A DNA stretch of 64,000 bases from an uncultured Bacteroidales bacterium (GCA_902760865.1 CACWID010000005.1:1-64000); one strand, 5' to 3'; positions 43,502-52,535 are shown, numbered from the stretch's first letter. Numbers and translations: made by a program. The notes: generated from the letters alone by a model not told the origin.

Positions 43502-43939
43502 TCAGTGATTTTGTCTAAAGTCCTTCGACAGCGCTGAACTTAATATCCCACAGAACGTCCTGCCGATGTTCTCCTCATAGAACTCCTTCAAGTTCATGAC
43601 TGAGGCGTAATACTTGCGAGAGAACCAGCGGCGGCGCTGGCGTTTCTTGGCTCTGCCGAGATCGCCACTGTTGCCACGGGGCGTCTCGCGGCCCGTGCCG
43701 TAGTCCTGCCACAAGCCGTATTCGAGGAAGGACTGGGACAATCCCACTTCGAAGAAACGACCGTCGGCACGCAAGGGTAAAGCCTTGGGCGATGTGAGCA
43801 GCGCCCCGGTGTCGATGACACCGAGCAGCGTGATTTGCTCCTGCCAGATGCGAAGCATCGTGTCGTTGAAGGCGGAGACGAACTTCTGGCGCTCCTGCAG
43901 GGTCTGTTGTTCGGTAGGCTTATTCCCATTCATCGGCAT
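43502..43939 (-). CDS. Phage-derived structural protein, probable remnant
   Basis: A 145-residue protein. The central segment LGVIDTGALLTSPKALP (about 39-55) and GLWQDYGTGRETPRGN (about 75-90) resemble HK97 gp10-type head-tail joining proteins. The basic stretch RAKKRQRRRWFSRKYY (about 95-110) follows. Its start overlaps the stop of the truncated fragment at 43920. The rest of any phage is missing, so it is probably a remnant even though the frame is open. Confidence 0.55.
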   Translation of the reverse strand: MPMNGNKPTEQQTLQERQKFVSAFNDTMLRIWQEQITLLGVIDTGALLTSPKALPLRADGRFFEVGLSQSFLEYGLWQDYGTGRETPRGNSGDLGRAKKRQRRRWFSRKYYASVMNLKEFYEENIGRTFCGILSSALSKDFRQNH

Positions 43940-44090
43940 TGTATCTCAAGTCGGTATAGACATCTACGGCTAACTGGAAGTAGGCGCACGCACATCCGCT
44001 GAAGAAGTATCGGTCAATCTCGTTGAACGATATCCTCGGGTCGAGGTAGATGCAGATTAGAAGTATTTTGTAATTTGGGCTGTCTCTATT
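43920..44090 (-). pseudogene. Phage-like gene fragment (C-terminal part)
   Basis: An open frame without a good start reads IYLDPRISFNEIDRYFFSGC, then ACAYFQLAVDVYTDLRYNAD and ends EWE. It overlaps the next gene by 20 bases, a typical phage arrangement. It has lost its N-terminal part. Confidence 0.5.
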
Positions 44091-44157
44091 AGAAAAATAT
44101 TAGGGATTGTCTTTCTCACGATAATCTGAGCATGAATTCTTCCTTAAAGCCCTACCA

Positions 44158-44208
44158 TGACATTTTTCTGCACGACAAAATGCACATTATTGACATTTTT
44201 CTGCACGA
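44158..44208 (+). repeat. 18-bp direct repeat pair
   Basis: TGACATTTTTCTGCACGA occurs at 44158-44175 and again at 44191-44208, 33 bases apart, in a 220-base stretch with no other feature. It is near the junction of phage-derived and cobalamin DNA and could be an insertion scar or a regulatory repeat. Confidence 0.6.
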
Positions 44209-44312
44209 ATGTCACTTGCAAAAGTACAAAAAATGTAATTCACAACAATTTTTTTGCACCAGATAATAAAGTATCTGTCACAAAAGAGATGAAAATTGAA
44301 CCGCTATATGGT

Positions 44313-45356
44313 TTAGAAGTATTTTGTGATGTGGGCGGTGTCGAAGTTGTTCATCTCGTTGATCATGCGGACCGAGGAGGCGATGATGGGATAGGCGCAG
44401 AGAGCGCCCGTTCCCTCGCCCAGGCGCAGCCCCAGGTTGAGGATGGGCTTGGCATCCACGATATCTAGCATGCGGCGATGGCCGCTCTCATCCCCGCAAT
44501 GGGTGAAAATCATGTAATCTTGGGCAGCAGGATAGAGTCGGATGGCCGCGATGGCGCAGGCCGTCATGATGAAGCCGTCAACCAATACCACAAGATGTTT
44601 TTCGGCCCCTCGCAGCATTGCGCCGATGGCTGTGACCATCTCAAAACCACCGAAGTAGCGGATGGCATTCTCGGTCGTGTCCTCCATCGTTTCATGGTAA
44701 TGCTTCAATGCCTGGGCCAGGATTTTGCGCTTGTGCTGGATGCCGGGGTGGTCAAGGCCCGCTCCCGCACCGATGCACTCGTCCAACGGAATATTGCCGA
44801 ACAGACTCATCCAGATGCTCGACGGCGAAGTATTGGCAATGCCCATTTCGCCGACGCACAGCACCTGGCATTCCTCGGCAATGCAGTCGTCCACCAGGTC
44901 GCAGCCCGTCTGGATGGCGCGGTCAAACTCCTCTGCGCTCATCGCGGGTTCGTGCAGGAAATTGCGGGTTCCACGGGCAACCTTGCGGTCGATGATGCCC
45001 TCCACATTTGACAGGTCATAGTCCACGCCCGTGTCCACGATGCGCAGTTTGAAACCGTGCTGGCGGCAGAACATATTCACGCCCCCACCGCCACGGGTGA
45101 AGTTGATCATCTGCTGCCAAGTGACCTCGCGCGGCGATACGCTCACGCCCTCGCGCTCGATGCCGTGGTCACCGCCCAGCAGCAGGTGGCAGGGATGGTT
45201 GAGACTCGGTGTCAAGGTCTGCTGGATGAGGCAAATCTGCAATGCCAGTTCCTCCAGGCGTCCCAGCGAGCCTTTGGGTTTATTCAGGTGGTCGATTTTC
45301 TGCTGGATGGCATCAGCCATCGACTTGTCGGTGTGCTGTATCTTGAATTGTTTCAT
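44313..45356 (-). CDS. cobT: Nicotinate-nucleotide:dimethylbenzimidazole phosphoribosyltransferase (CobT)
   Basis: A 347-residue enzyme that activates the lower-ligand base as its alpha-ribotide phosphate. Family segments are PKGSLGRLEELALQICLIQQ (about 31-50), GDHGIEREGVSVSPREVTWQ (about 67-86), NTSPSSIWMSLFG and a C-terminal GLRLGEGTGALCAYP with the catalytic glutamate (about 315-329). It is the last gene of the minus-strand nucleotide-loop operon (cobS, cobC, cobU, cobT). Confidence 0.93.
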   Translation of the reverse strand: MKQFKIQHTDKSMADAIQQKIDHLNKPKGSLGRLEELALQICLIQQTLTPSLNHPCHLLLGGDHGIEREGVSVSPREVTWQQMINFTRGGGGVNMFCRQHGFKLRIVDTGVDYDLSNVEGIIDRKVARGTRNFLHEPAMSAEEFDRAIQTGCDLVDDCIAEECQVLCVGEMGIANTSPSSIWMSLFGNIPLDECIGAGAGLDHPGIQHKRKILAQALKHYHETMEDTTENAIRYFGGFEMVTAIGAMLRGAEKHLVVLVDGFIMTACAIAAIRLYPAAQDYMIFTHCGDESGHRRMLDIVDAKPILNLGLRLGEGTGALCAYPIIASSVRMINEMNNFDTAHITKYF

Positions 45357-45360
45357 TTTC

Positions 45361-45470
45361 TTTAGTTTCTAGTTTCTAGATATTCTAGATGTTCTAGATG
45401 CTCTAGACAATCTAGAACTGTTAACTATTCACTGTTCACTCTTAACTGTTCACTCTTAACTGTTACCGGT
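45361..45470 (-). repeat. TCTAGA and AACAGT short-repeat cluster
   Basis: Copies of TCTAGA at roughly 9-base spacing (45361-45418) and AACAGTTAAGAGTG-like units (45419-45470). The last 12 or so codons of cobU are written in this repeat. Confidence 0.8.
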
Positions 45471-45964
45471 ATTCCCGAGACCATGAGGACGACCTCGTCG
45501 GCACGGCTGGCGATGTATTGGTTCATCCAGCCTTGCAGGTCGGTAAACCGCCGTTGCACGGCGTCCACGCTCACGCCACCGCTGCCGATTTCGTTGGTCA
45601 CGAAGATAAAGGTCGCATCCTGTGCCGTGAAGCGGTCAAACTCCTCTTTGGCTACCGTCAAAACCTGCTGTGTGTCTTGCTCTTGATGCTCAAAGAAGAA
45701 ATTGGTCAGCCACAGCGTCACGCAGTCGATGACCGCCACGCGACCCGTCAGGTCGTGACGGCTCAGGTGCTTTTCCTCCTCGATGTTGGTCCACTGCGGG
45801 CCACGGCGTTCCTGATGGCGGCGCACCCGCTCACGAAACTCCTCATCCCACACGTGGGCAGTCGCCACATACACGGGATTGTCGGTAAGGCTCAATGCCA
45901 GCTGCTCGGCATAACTACTCTTGCCCGAGCGTTGCCCGCCAGTAATCAGTATGATTTTACTCAT
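45425..45964 (-). CDS. cobU: Adenosylcobinamide kinase/guanylyltransferase (CobU)
   Basis: A 179-residue bifunctional enzyme: kinase and GMP transferase on adenosylcobinamide. The P-loop is TGGQRSGKSSYAEQLA (about 7-22), the guanylylated-His region is RVRRHQERRGPQW (about 46-58) and the switch-like VTNEIGSGGVSVDAVQRRFT (about 127-146). The C-terminal tail (VKSEQLRVNSE) is encoded by the AACAGT repeat and is not part of the family. Confidence 0.92.
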   Translation of the reverse strand: MSKIILITGGQRSGKSSYAEQLALSLTDNPVYVATAHVWDEEFRERVRRHQERRGPQWTNIEEEKHLSRHDLTGRVAVIDCVTLWLTNFFFEHQEQDTQQVLTVAKEEFDRFTAQDATFIFVTNEIGSGGVSVDAVQRRFTDLQGWMNQYIASRADEVVLMVSGIPVTVKSEQLRVNSE

Positions 45965-45982
45965 TTGAGTTCATTCTTTGTA

Positions 45983-46047
45983 GAGACGCAAAATCTTGCG
46001 TCTCAGTATCATTCGCTATGTTCGGGAGACGCAAAATTTTGCATCTC
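45983..46047. repeat. Pair of REP-like hairpins (GAGACGCAAAAT type)
   Basis: Two 22-base hairpins: GAGACGCAAAATCTTGCGTC.. at 45983-46004 and GAGACGCAAAATTTTGCATC.. at 46026-46047. The second lies inside the cobC 3' coding end and supplies part of its tail (MQNFASPEHSE). Confidence 0.7.
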
Positions 46048-46569
46048 TACAATAATATAATCCCCATAATCGGCTAGATTGTCCCAAGCGTTGTCCCAGG
46101 AATACAATCCGCCGTGGATGCCTGCGCTGATGAGCACACCGGCATGGGCAAAGATGGCCACACGCTGGTAGGGCTTGTCCTTCAACTCGTCAAGAAACGC
46201 CGCCACACGTCGGTATTGCTGCAGGAAACTCTCGCCGCCTGTCGTGGGCTGGAAGATGTAATCGTCGTACCATTCCTGCAGGTGCGGGTCCTGAATTTCG
46301 TCATAGAGCTGCATTTCCCACTCGCCCATGTTCATCTCGAGCAGGCGCTCGTCGGTCTCGGCATCGGGGTAGCCGCAATAAGCCGCGAGTTTGCGGGCAC
46401 GTGTCAACGGCGAGGAATAGACCTTGTCAAACGGCAGGAATTGCTCCAGCGACCGGCGTGTCAATTCGGCCTCCTGCTCGAAGGTATCACGCACGGGCAC
46501 ATCGGTCTGGCCATAACACGTCCCCCTGGGGACATCAACGCTCGTATGTCGTATCAATATGATTTCCAT
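46009..46569 (-). CDS. cobC: Alpha-ribazole phosphatase (CobC)
   Basis: A 186-residue histidine phosphatase that dephosphorylates alpha-ribazole-5'-phosphate. The phosphoacceptor motif is LIRHTSVDVPRGTCYGQTDV (about 5-24; RHT in place of RHG), with the second catalytic His near VAIFAHAG (about 136-143). The C-terminal ten residues come from a REP-like repeat. In this operon the role is clear. Confidence 0.88.
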   Translation of the reverse strand: MEIILIRHTSVDVPRGTCYGQTDVPVRDTFEQEAELTRRSLEQFLPFDKVYSSPLTRARKLAAYCGYPDAETDERLLEMNMGEWEMQLYDEIQDPHLQEWYDDYIFQPTTGGESFLQQYRRVAAFLDELKDKPYQRVAIFAHAGVLISAGIHGGLYSWDNAWDNLADYGDYIIVEMQNFASPEHSE

Positions 46570-46572
46570 TTT

Positions 46573-46680
46573 AGTTTCTAGTTTCTAGTCCCTAGTTTCT
46601 AGTTTCTAGATATTCTAGATATTCTAGATGCTCTAGAACTTCTCACTTCTCACTTCTAACTCCTAACTTCTAACTAGAAA
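46573..46680 (-). repeat. TTCTAG / TCTAGA short-repeat cluster
   Basis: Repeats of TTTCTAG and TCTAGA at 7-10 base intervals, then CTTCTAACTC-type units up to the cobS stop. The last codons of cobS (VSS and stop) match the repeat. Confidence 0.75.
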
Positions 46681-47446
46681 CCGCTACCAGGTACACCGTG
46701 AGTTCTACCAACAGGCACACGGCCCCGCAGCAGTCGCCCGTATAGCCGCGAATCTTGCGCAGGATAAGCAGATACAGGAAATACATCACCACCACAGGAA
46801 GGCAGACGACAAGATACCAACTGATGCCAGTCAGCCAAATCATCAACGCCATCGGCAACAAGCCTTGCAACGACATCAACAAGCCGGCTGCAAGGGTGGG
46901 TTTGCGATAGACGGTCTTGTTCTTGGCCTCTTCCTCGCGGCGTGCATAGGGGAGCATCGACACCAGCTGGCTCGTGACCATCTTGGAGAACGGGTCGGCA
47001 GCGAGAATCATGAGCGCCGCCACAACCACGGGCATGCTATAGAGTGCGGTCCCCAACAACAACATGTAAATGATGAGCCCCAGCACGCCATAGGTGCCGA
47101 TGTGCGAATCCTTCATGATGGCGAGGATGCGCTCACGGTCGCCACCGCCGCCGAAGCCGTCCAAGAAGTCGGCCAGGCCATCCTCGTGCAGTGCCCCGGT
47201 AATCAGCAACCGCACGGCAATGGCTGCGATGACGGCCACGGCATGAGGCAACACCATGCTGCCGAAGTAGAGTGTCGCGGCCATCGCGCCACCCGTGAGC
47301 CAGCCCGCCAACGGCCAATACTCCACCACCGTCTTGTAACTCGCCTGCGGAGGTTGGTAGAGACGCCAGAAAGGCAGCCGCGTGAAGAAAATCAACGCGG
47401 CCCAAATGCTGTCATACCACCTCGTTTTTACAGTTGTTTCTTCCAT
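46670..47446 (-). CDS. cobS: Adenosylcobinamide-GDP ribazoletransferase (CobS)
   Basis: A 258-residue membrane protein that joins GDP-cobinamide and alpha-ribazole. The conserved LHEDGLADFLDGFGGGGDRE region (about 86-105) with the aspartates and the KDSHIGTYGVLGL segment (about 111-123) are present, along with 6-7 hydrophobic stretches. The ATG at 47446 is chosen because a -7 box (47451-47458) lies inside the longer frame. The transcript would start at or next to the ATG. Confidence 0.9.
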   Translation of the reverse strand: MEETTVKTRWYDSIWAALIFFTRLPFWRLYQPPQASYKTVVEYWPLAGWLTGGAMAATLYFGSMVLPHAVAVIAAIAVRLLITGALHEDGLADFLDGFGGGGDRERILAIMKDSHIGTYGVLGLIIYMLLLGTALYSMPVVVAALMILAADPFSKMVTSQLVSMLPYARREEEAKNKTVYRKPTLAAGLLMSLQGLLPMALMIWLTGISWYLVVCLPVVVMYFLYLLILRKIRGYTGDCCGAVCLLVELTVYLVAVSS

Positions 47447-47450
47447 AGCG

Positions 47451-47545
47451 CAAAGGTACAAAGAAGTTTCTAGTTTTTAGTCCCTAGTTCCTAGTTTTTT
47501 TGGTGGTTTTCGTGCGGCTTGGTCATTAAAAAAGTAGTACCTTTG
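47451..47545. promoter_or_regulatory. Divergent promoters for cobS and btuF
   Basis: TACCTTTG is present on both strands: minus-strand box at 47451-47458 (4 bases before the cobS ATG) and plus-strand box at 47538-47545 (13 bases before btuF). No riboswitch is seen between them. Confidence 0.65.
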
Positions 47546-47558
47546 TAGCATAAATCAG

Positions 47559-48671
47559 ATGAACAAAAAAATGAAGAAATTATTTGGATTAATTGCAGTT
47601 TTGATGCTGCTTTGTGCCTGCTCTTCACAGGGCGATAAGCAGTCGAAATCGGGCACCGATCAGATGGAAGAAGTGACCGTGAAGTATGCCACAGGATTCA
47701 GCGTTCGTGACTCGGCCGACATCCGACTGGTTGACGTGGGCAAAAAAGACCATTTTGCACTTGTGCACGATGCCGACGCGGCGGTTCCCGAGGGCTATGT
47801 CAAGGTCAAGGTGCCCATCGAGCGCACCATCTGCATGACAGCCCTGCAACTGTCCAATTTCACCATCCTCAATGCCCATGACATCGTCAAGGGTATCACG
47901 GGCACCAAGAACCTCTTCAACGAGGACATCAAGGCGCGTGTCAAGGACGGACGCATCGTCAAAATCGGCATGGAGGGCGAATTTGACCCCGAGGTGGTGA
48001 TGGCCGCCAATCCTGATGTCATCTTCATCTCGCCGTCCAAGCGCGGCGGTTATGATGCCATCAAGGAAATCGGCATCACCCTCGTGCCCCACCTGGGCTA
48101 CAAGGAACTGGACCCGCTGGGACAGGCCGAGTGGATCAAGTTCATCGGCATGTTTATCGGCAAAGAGAAAGAGGCCGCCGAGATTTTCGCCGGCATCGAG
48201 AGCCGCTACAACGAGCTGAAGGAGAAGGCCGCCAAGGTCGAAAGCCGTCCCACCGTCACCAGCGGCGAGATGCACTACGGCAACTGGCATGCCGTGGGTG
48301 GCAAGAACTACCTGGCGCAGATCTTCCGCGACGCGGGAGCCGACTACGTCATCAACGATGACGAGACCTCGGGCGAGGACCTGGAGTTCGAGAAGATGTA
48401 TGCCCTGTCGTCCAACGCCGACTACTGGCGCATCCTCAACAGCTATCAGGGCGATTTCTCCTACGAGGCGCTGAAGGCCAGTGAGCCCCGCAACGAGATG
48501 TTCAAGGCCTTCAAGGAGAAAAAGGTCATCTACTGCAACATGAAGCAGACGCCCTATTACGAGATTGCTCCCGTCAAGCCCGACGTATTGCTGAAGGACT
48601 TTGTCGCCATCTTCCATCCCGAACTGGTGGAGAAAGACTACCAGCCCACCTTCTACCGCATGCTGCAATAG
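47559..48671 (+). CDS. btuF: Corrinoid ABC transporter substrate-binding lipoprotein
   Basis: A 370-residue lipoprotein (signal sequence ending LLCACSSQ with the lipidated Cys at 21). It has the two-lobed BtuF/FecB-like fold: RTICMTALQLSNFTILNAHD (about 89-108), NPDVIFISPSKRGGYDAIKE and GNWHAVGGKNYLAQIFRDAG. Iron-siderophore binding proteins are similar, so the substrate is inferred from the cobalamin locus. It is followed by the permease gene 87 bases downstream; no ATPase gene follows. Confidence 0.82.
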   Translation: MNKKMKKLFGLIAVLMLLCACSSQGDKQSKSGTDQMEEVTVKYATGFSVRDSADIRLVDVGKKDHFALVHDADAAVPEGYVKVKVPIERTICMTALQLSNFTILNAHDIVKGITGTKNLFNEDIKARVKDGRIVKIGMEGEFDPEVVMAANPDVIFISPSKRGGYDAIKEIGITLVPHLGYKELDPLGQAEWIKFIGMFIGKEKEAAEIFAGIESRYNELKEKAAKVESRPTVTSGEMHYGNWHAVGGKNYLAQIFRDAGADYVINDDETSGEDLEFEKMYALSSNADYWRILNSYQGDFSYEALKASEPRNEMFKAFKEKKVIYCNMKQTPYYEIAPVKPDVLLKDFVAIFHPELVEKDYQPTFYRMLQ

Positions 48672-48750
48672 AAGTTAGGAGTGAGAAGTTAGGAGTTCTA
48701 GAGCATCTAGATTATCTAGACAATCTAGAGATTCTAGAGACTAAAAAAAC
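48672..48750 (+). repeat. TCTAGA short-repeat cluster between btuF and btuC
   Basis: After the btuF stop: GTTAGGAGTGAGAAG-type units, then TCTAGA every 9 bases five times, ending before the btuC start. The orientation of the unit follows the direction of transcription. Confidence 0.8.
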
Positions 48751-48758
48751 TAGAGAAA

Positions 48759-49790
48759 ATGAGAAGAACGCTTCCCTTGATGCTGGCCCTCGTGGTGGCA
48801 ATCCTCGTGATGATGATTGCCAACCTGTTCATCGGTTCAATCGAGATACCGGTGGGTGACATCTGCCGCATCTTGGTCGGTCAGGGCAGCGAAAACGAAA
48901 TCTGGACCAATATCATCCTTAGTTCCCGCCTGCCGCAGGTGCTCACCGCCATTGCCGCGGGAGCCGGCCTTGCCGTGAGCGGCCTGATGATGCAGACCAT
49001 CTTCCACAACCCGCTGGCGGGCCCGTCCATCCTGGGCATCTCCAACGGTGCCAGCCTGGGCGTGGCTTTTGTCGTGCTGCTGTCGGGGCAGTTGGGCGGC
49101 GTGGCGTTGAGCAGCCTGGGTTACCTGGGAGAAGCTGCTGTCTCGGTCGCCGCTATCATCGGCGCGCTGGCAGTGATGATGCTGATCGTGTGGATTTCGG
49201 GCAAGGTGCGGGGCAATGTCACCCTGCTGATTATCGGTGTGATGATCGGCTACCTGGCCACCGCCATCATAGGTGTCTTGAAGTTCCTCAGCCCTGAGGA
49301 AGACGTCAAGGCATTTGTGGTTTGGGGACTTGGTTCGTTCTCACGCGTCTCGGGTGACCAGATGATACTTTTTGTCGTGCTCATGTGCATCCTGCTGCCG
49401 CTGAGTTTCCTGTTAGTAAAACCGCTCAATGCCATGTTGCTCGGCGACCGTTATGCCGCCAACCTGGGCGTCAACGTCAAGCGGGCACGCACCTGGATTA
49501 TCATCTGCTCGGGTACATTGGTCGCCATCGTCACCGCCTATTGCGGCCCCATCATGTTCATCGGTATGGCAGTGCCTCATCTGGCCCGCGGCATCTTCCG
49601 CACCAGCGACCACTGGAAGCTGATGCCCGCCACCGCCCTGTGTGGCGCAGCCTTGGCGTTAATCTGTAATCTGATTGCCCGCGCTCCCGGCTTCGAGGGT
49701 GCGATGCCCGTCAACAGCGTCACCGCCCTCGTCGGTGCCCCCATCATCATCTACGTCCTCTATCGCCGTCGCAAAACCTCTTACGAGTAA
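48759..49790 (+). CDS. btuC: Corrinoid ABC transporter permease (BtuC/FecCD family)
   Basis: A 343-residue FecCD-family permease with about 9-10 membrane helices. Conserved segments are ILSSRLPQVLTAIAAGAGLA (about 53-72), NPLAGPSILGISNGASLGVA (about 85-104), and VALVGAPIIIYVLY at the end. The pairing with the lipoprotein upstream suggests corrinoid uptake. The ATP-binding subunit is not encoded next to it. Confidence 0.85.
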   Translation: MRRTLPLMLALVVAILVMMIANLFIGSIEIPVGDICRILVGQGSENEIWTNIILSSRLPQVLTAIAAGAGLAVSGLMMQTIFHNPLAGPSILGISNGASLGVAFVVLLSGQLGGVALSSLGYLGEAAVSVAAIIGALAVMMLIVWISGKVRGNVTLLIIGVMIGYLATAIIGVLKFLSPEEDVKAFVVWGLGSFSRVSGDQMILFVVLMCILLPLSFLLVKPLNAMLLGDRYAANLGVNVKRARTWIIICSGTLVAIVTAYCGPIMFIGMAVPHLARGIFRTSDHWKLMPATALCGAALALICNLIARAPGFEGAMPVNSVTALVGAPIIIYVLYRRRKTSYE

Positions 49791-49815
49791 CCGTTTTTTT
49801 GCTTTCAGCTTAGAT

Positions 49816-50514
49816 TTACTGTCCATACAATGCAAACAGCATCATGATAGCTGCGGGCGCATTGTTGGCAGCATGGAAAAGCACTCCCCACCAGTATCCA
49901 AGATTGACTCGGACATAGGTTAATATACACCCCACTAGGCCGGGACGCAGGATAATGGCTAGGCAATAGGGCAGCAGTCCCCAGGTAAGGACAGTGAATC
50001 TGAGATGCATGAAGCAGAAGGCTAAAGCCGATAACCAAATCACAGAATGTAGATAACGTGAGCGCCACTGTGACCACTGCTCGTCGGTGGTGTAGCGCAT
50101 AACCAGCCAATAAAGTACGCCACCAGTCAAGAGCATACCTGCCATCAGCATCCAATTCTCGGAGCAATCTAATAAGTATCCCGCGATGGAGACGGGCAAC
50201 AACCCTGCCCATAGTGCTACGGTCTGACGCTTGAACGACAGTTCTAGTCTGAAAATGATTTCTTCGACGATTGGGGCAATGAGAAGTATTTGGGCAATAT
50301 ACCAAAGCGGCCTATCCATAAAAAGACTACGGTCACCGGCAAATTTTGTCAGTTGACGTGGTTCCACACCCATTTTGTTGTAAATGCTGGTTACTCCGAT
50401 AATAATGGCGAAATTAATTAGAAGGAAGATAAAGTACCAGATGATTGCTGTTGCAATGATTCTCCTCTTGGGCATTCTCGCCCTGTCGTCAGTTCGGTCA
50501 AGAATAAAAGCCAT
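49816..50514 (-). CDS. CPBP-family intramembrane protease
   Basis: A 232-residue membrane protein with about 6-7 helices. The family motifs are visible: EEIIFR (about 84-89), FCFMH (about 162-166) and HAANN near the C-terminus (about 213-217), which supply the metal-binding/catalytic residues. These proteins process or modify membrane proteins and bacteriocin-like peptides. It is convergent with btuC and not linked to cobalamin. Confidence 0.8.
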   Translation of the reverse strand: MAFILDRTDDRARMPKRRIIATAIIWYFIFLLINFAIIIGVTSIYNKMGVEPRQLTKFAGDRSLFMDRPLWYIAQILLIAPIVEEIIFRLELSFKRQTVALWAGLLPVSIAGYLLDCSENWMLMAGMLLTGGVLYWLVMRYTTDEQWSQWRSRYLHSVIWLSALAFCFMHLRFTVLTWGLLPYCLAIILRPGLVGCILTYVRVNLGYWWGVLFHAANNAPAAIMMLFALYGQ

Positions 50515-50747
50515 AATAATATTAGATTGGTTATTGCAAAGGTACTACTATTTTCAATAACAGGCATTCTCTATGCGAGAATTTGAGGAAAATAGAAATG
50601 ACGTTAATCTCGAGGACGCATAGTTGCGCCCTCGGGTTCTCGAAAAATGAAATACAGCACTTTGTTATGGGAGTTTGTGCTCGGTCTGACCAGATTGCCC
50701 ATCAACCGAAGCGTTCCGGTTTCCCTCTTTACCGTTTGGCCTTTCTG

Positions 50748-52502
50748 TTATGAATTGTAGATGGTGCCGGTGTCGGTGATGAGGAGGATAGTGAGGTGGC
50801 CGTTGGGGAGTAGAGGAGAACAGTAGCGGTTACAGTGGTTGATGACGACCGTGGCAAAATCCTGGAGTTTTTCTTGGGGGATTCTCTCCCACAGTTCTCG
50901 GGCGAGGGTGAGATCGCTGATGTCGATATTGATGTCCGCCTCGTGGAGCATGCTCATGACGAAACCTTTGTCCATCGTGGTGTGGCGGCTGTGGGTGTCC
51001 AGGTTGCCTGCAGCGAGTTTCACGGCCTTGCCCAGCATCACGCCCATGGTGACGTTTTTGATGTCGAGTTCATGGGCTATGGCCAAGATTTCACCGATGT
51101 AATTCCCATATTCCACAAAGGCTTGCTGCGGCAAGTCGGGGTAAAGCGATTTTACAAAGAGCTCGCTCTTGCCGCCGCTGTTGATGACCACGCGGTCGCT
51201 TCCCGAAGCCTTGGCCACCTGCATGCACTTGCGGATGCTTGCCACAAACGCCTCCTCACTGAAGGGCTTGACGATGCCCGACACGCCGATGATGCTGATG
51301 CCGCCCTCGATGCCCAAGCGGGGATTGAACGTGCGACGGGCTATCTCGGCCCCCTCAGGGACGCTGATGGTGATGCGCACGTTCTCACGGATGTTGTCGC
51401 GCATCATCTGGCGCGGTGCCTTGTTGATGGCGGCCTCGCCTAGCGGGAAATCAAAACCGGGGACGGTAAACCGCCCTACCCCCTCGCCGCCGAGTATCTC
51501 GAAACGGTCACCGGGCTCGACATGAGCGCGTATCTCGATGCCGTTGGTCACATCGGGATCGTCGCCCGACTGCTTGAACACGGCAGCATAGCCGTCACCA
51601 TAGGCCACTTCGACGTCAATCGTCTCCCCATCGGGCAGGACGACAGGAACCGTTGCCGGTTCTTCTCCCGTCAAAAGCCGATGTGTCGCTGCGATAGCCG
51701 CAGCCGTGGCACAGGTGCCCGTGGTCAATCCGCTATGCAAGGGATAGAACTCTGGCAACAGTTTCTCCACCATGCGGCGCAAGCCATGGGGTCCGTTGAC
51801 ATGCGCTACGCTCACGCCGTCAGCAACGGGGTAATCGGGCCGCTCGACGACAAAGACTTTGACACCTGCTTGTCGGGCTGCCTCAACTTTCTCCTCAAAG
51901 CCGCCGCTTGCCCCACTATCCTTGGTGATGATGGCTTGGGGACGCAACCGTTCAATCAACGACGCGGTATCATCTTTCTCGTAATAAACGAGGTGGTCTA
52001 CAGGAAATCCGGCTTTTCGGGCTCCCGCCAACGATTCATCGCGGTTCAGGATGCGGAACCAGCATTCATGTTCTTGCCAGTAATCACGCAGTTTTGCGAT
52101 GGTGTTGACACCGGTGAGCGCCAACAGGCGATGAACGCCATGCGCCCCTAGCTGACGGATGGCATCCTCATAGTCCTTGCACCAGACGAGGTCCTGGTCA
52201 TGGGGCTGATAGATGCGGTCATAGCGGATGACAGGCACGCCGATTTGTCCTGCAAGGTCTATGACGTTGCGGTGCAGATTGACAGCAAACGGATGGGCGG
52301 CATCGACAATCAAGCGGATGTCATGCTCCTGGCAGAAAGCGGCCATCTCGGGCATCTCCATCGCACCAATGACGTGGCTCCCGTGGACGAGTTGGATATC
52401 CTGGGTATCGCTACGGGTGGAATAGTAGTAGGCTGCGCCCGATTCCTCGAGCACCTTAGCCGCCACGCGGCCCTCTGTCGTTCCACCGAATACCAGGATC
52501 AT
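50748..52502 (-). CDS. cbiJD: CbiJ-CbiD fusion (precorrin-6A reductase / cobalt-precorrin-5B C1-methyltransferase)
   Basis: A 584-residue fusion. The N-terminal half (about 1-250) is CbiJ/CobK, an NAD(P)-dependent reductase (MILVFGGTTEGRVAAKVL at the start, then VDAAHPFAVNLHRNVIDLAG). The C-terminal half (from about 255, PLHSGLTTGTCATAAAIAA) is CbiD, the SAM-dependent C1-methyltransferase, with GVSGIVKPFSEEAFVASIRK and RVVINSGGKSELF. The two act at adjacent steps of the anaerobic pathway. It is the last gene of the riboswitch-controlled run. Confidence 0.92.
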   Translation of the reverse strand: MILVFGGTTEGRVAAKVLEESGAAYYYSTRSDTQDIQLVHGSHVIGAMEMPEMAAFCQEHDIRLIVDAAHPFAVNLHRNVIDLAGQIGVPVIRYDRIYQPHDQDLVWCKDYEDAIRQLGAHGVHRLLALTGVNTIAKLRDYWQEHECWFRILNRDESLAGARKAGFPVDHLVYYEKDDTASLIERLRPQAIITKDSGASGGFEEKVEAARQAGVKVFVVERPDYPVADGVSVAHVNGPHGLRRMVEKLLPEFYPLHSGLTTGTCATAAAIAATHRLLTGEEPATVPVVLPDGETIDVEVAYGDGYAAVFKQSGDDPDVTNGIEIRAHVEPGDRFEILGGEGVGRFTVPGFDFPLGEAAINKAPRQMMRDNIRENVRITISVPEGAEIARRTFNPRLGIEGGISIIGVSGIVKPFSEEAFVASIRKCMQVAKASGSDRVVINSGGKSELFVKSLYPDLPQQAFVEYGNYIGEILAIAHELDIKNVTMGVMLGKAVKLAAGNLDTHSRHTTMDKGFVMSMLHEADINIDISDLTLARELWERIPQEKLQDFATVVINHCNRYCSPLLPNGHLTILLITDTGTIYNS

Positions 52503-52535
52503 AGTTATTAGTCGCTAGTCACTAGTCGCTAGTCT

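Noticed and set aside
44158-44208. 18-bp repeat pair considered as CRISPR or att sites
   Set aside because: Only two copies with a 15-base gap; no integrase is nearby.
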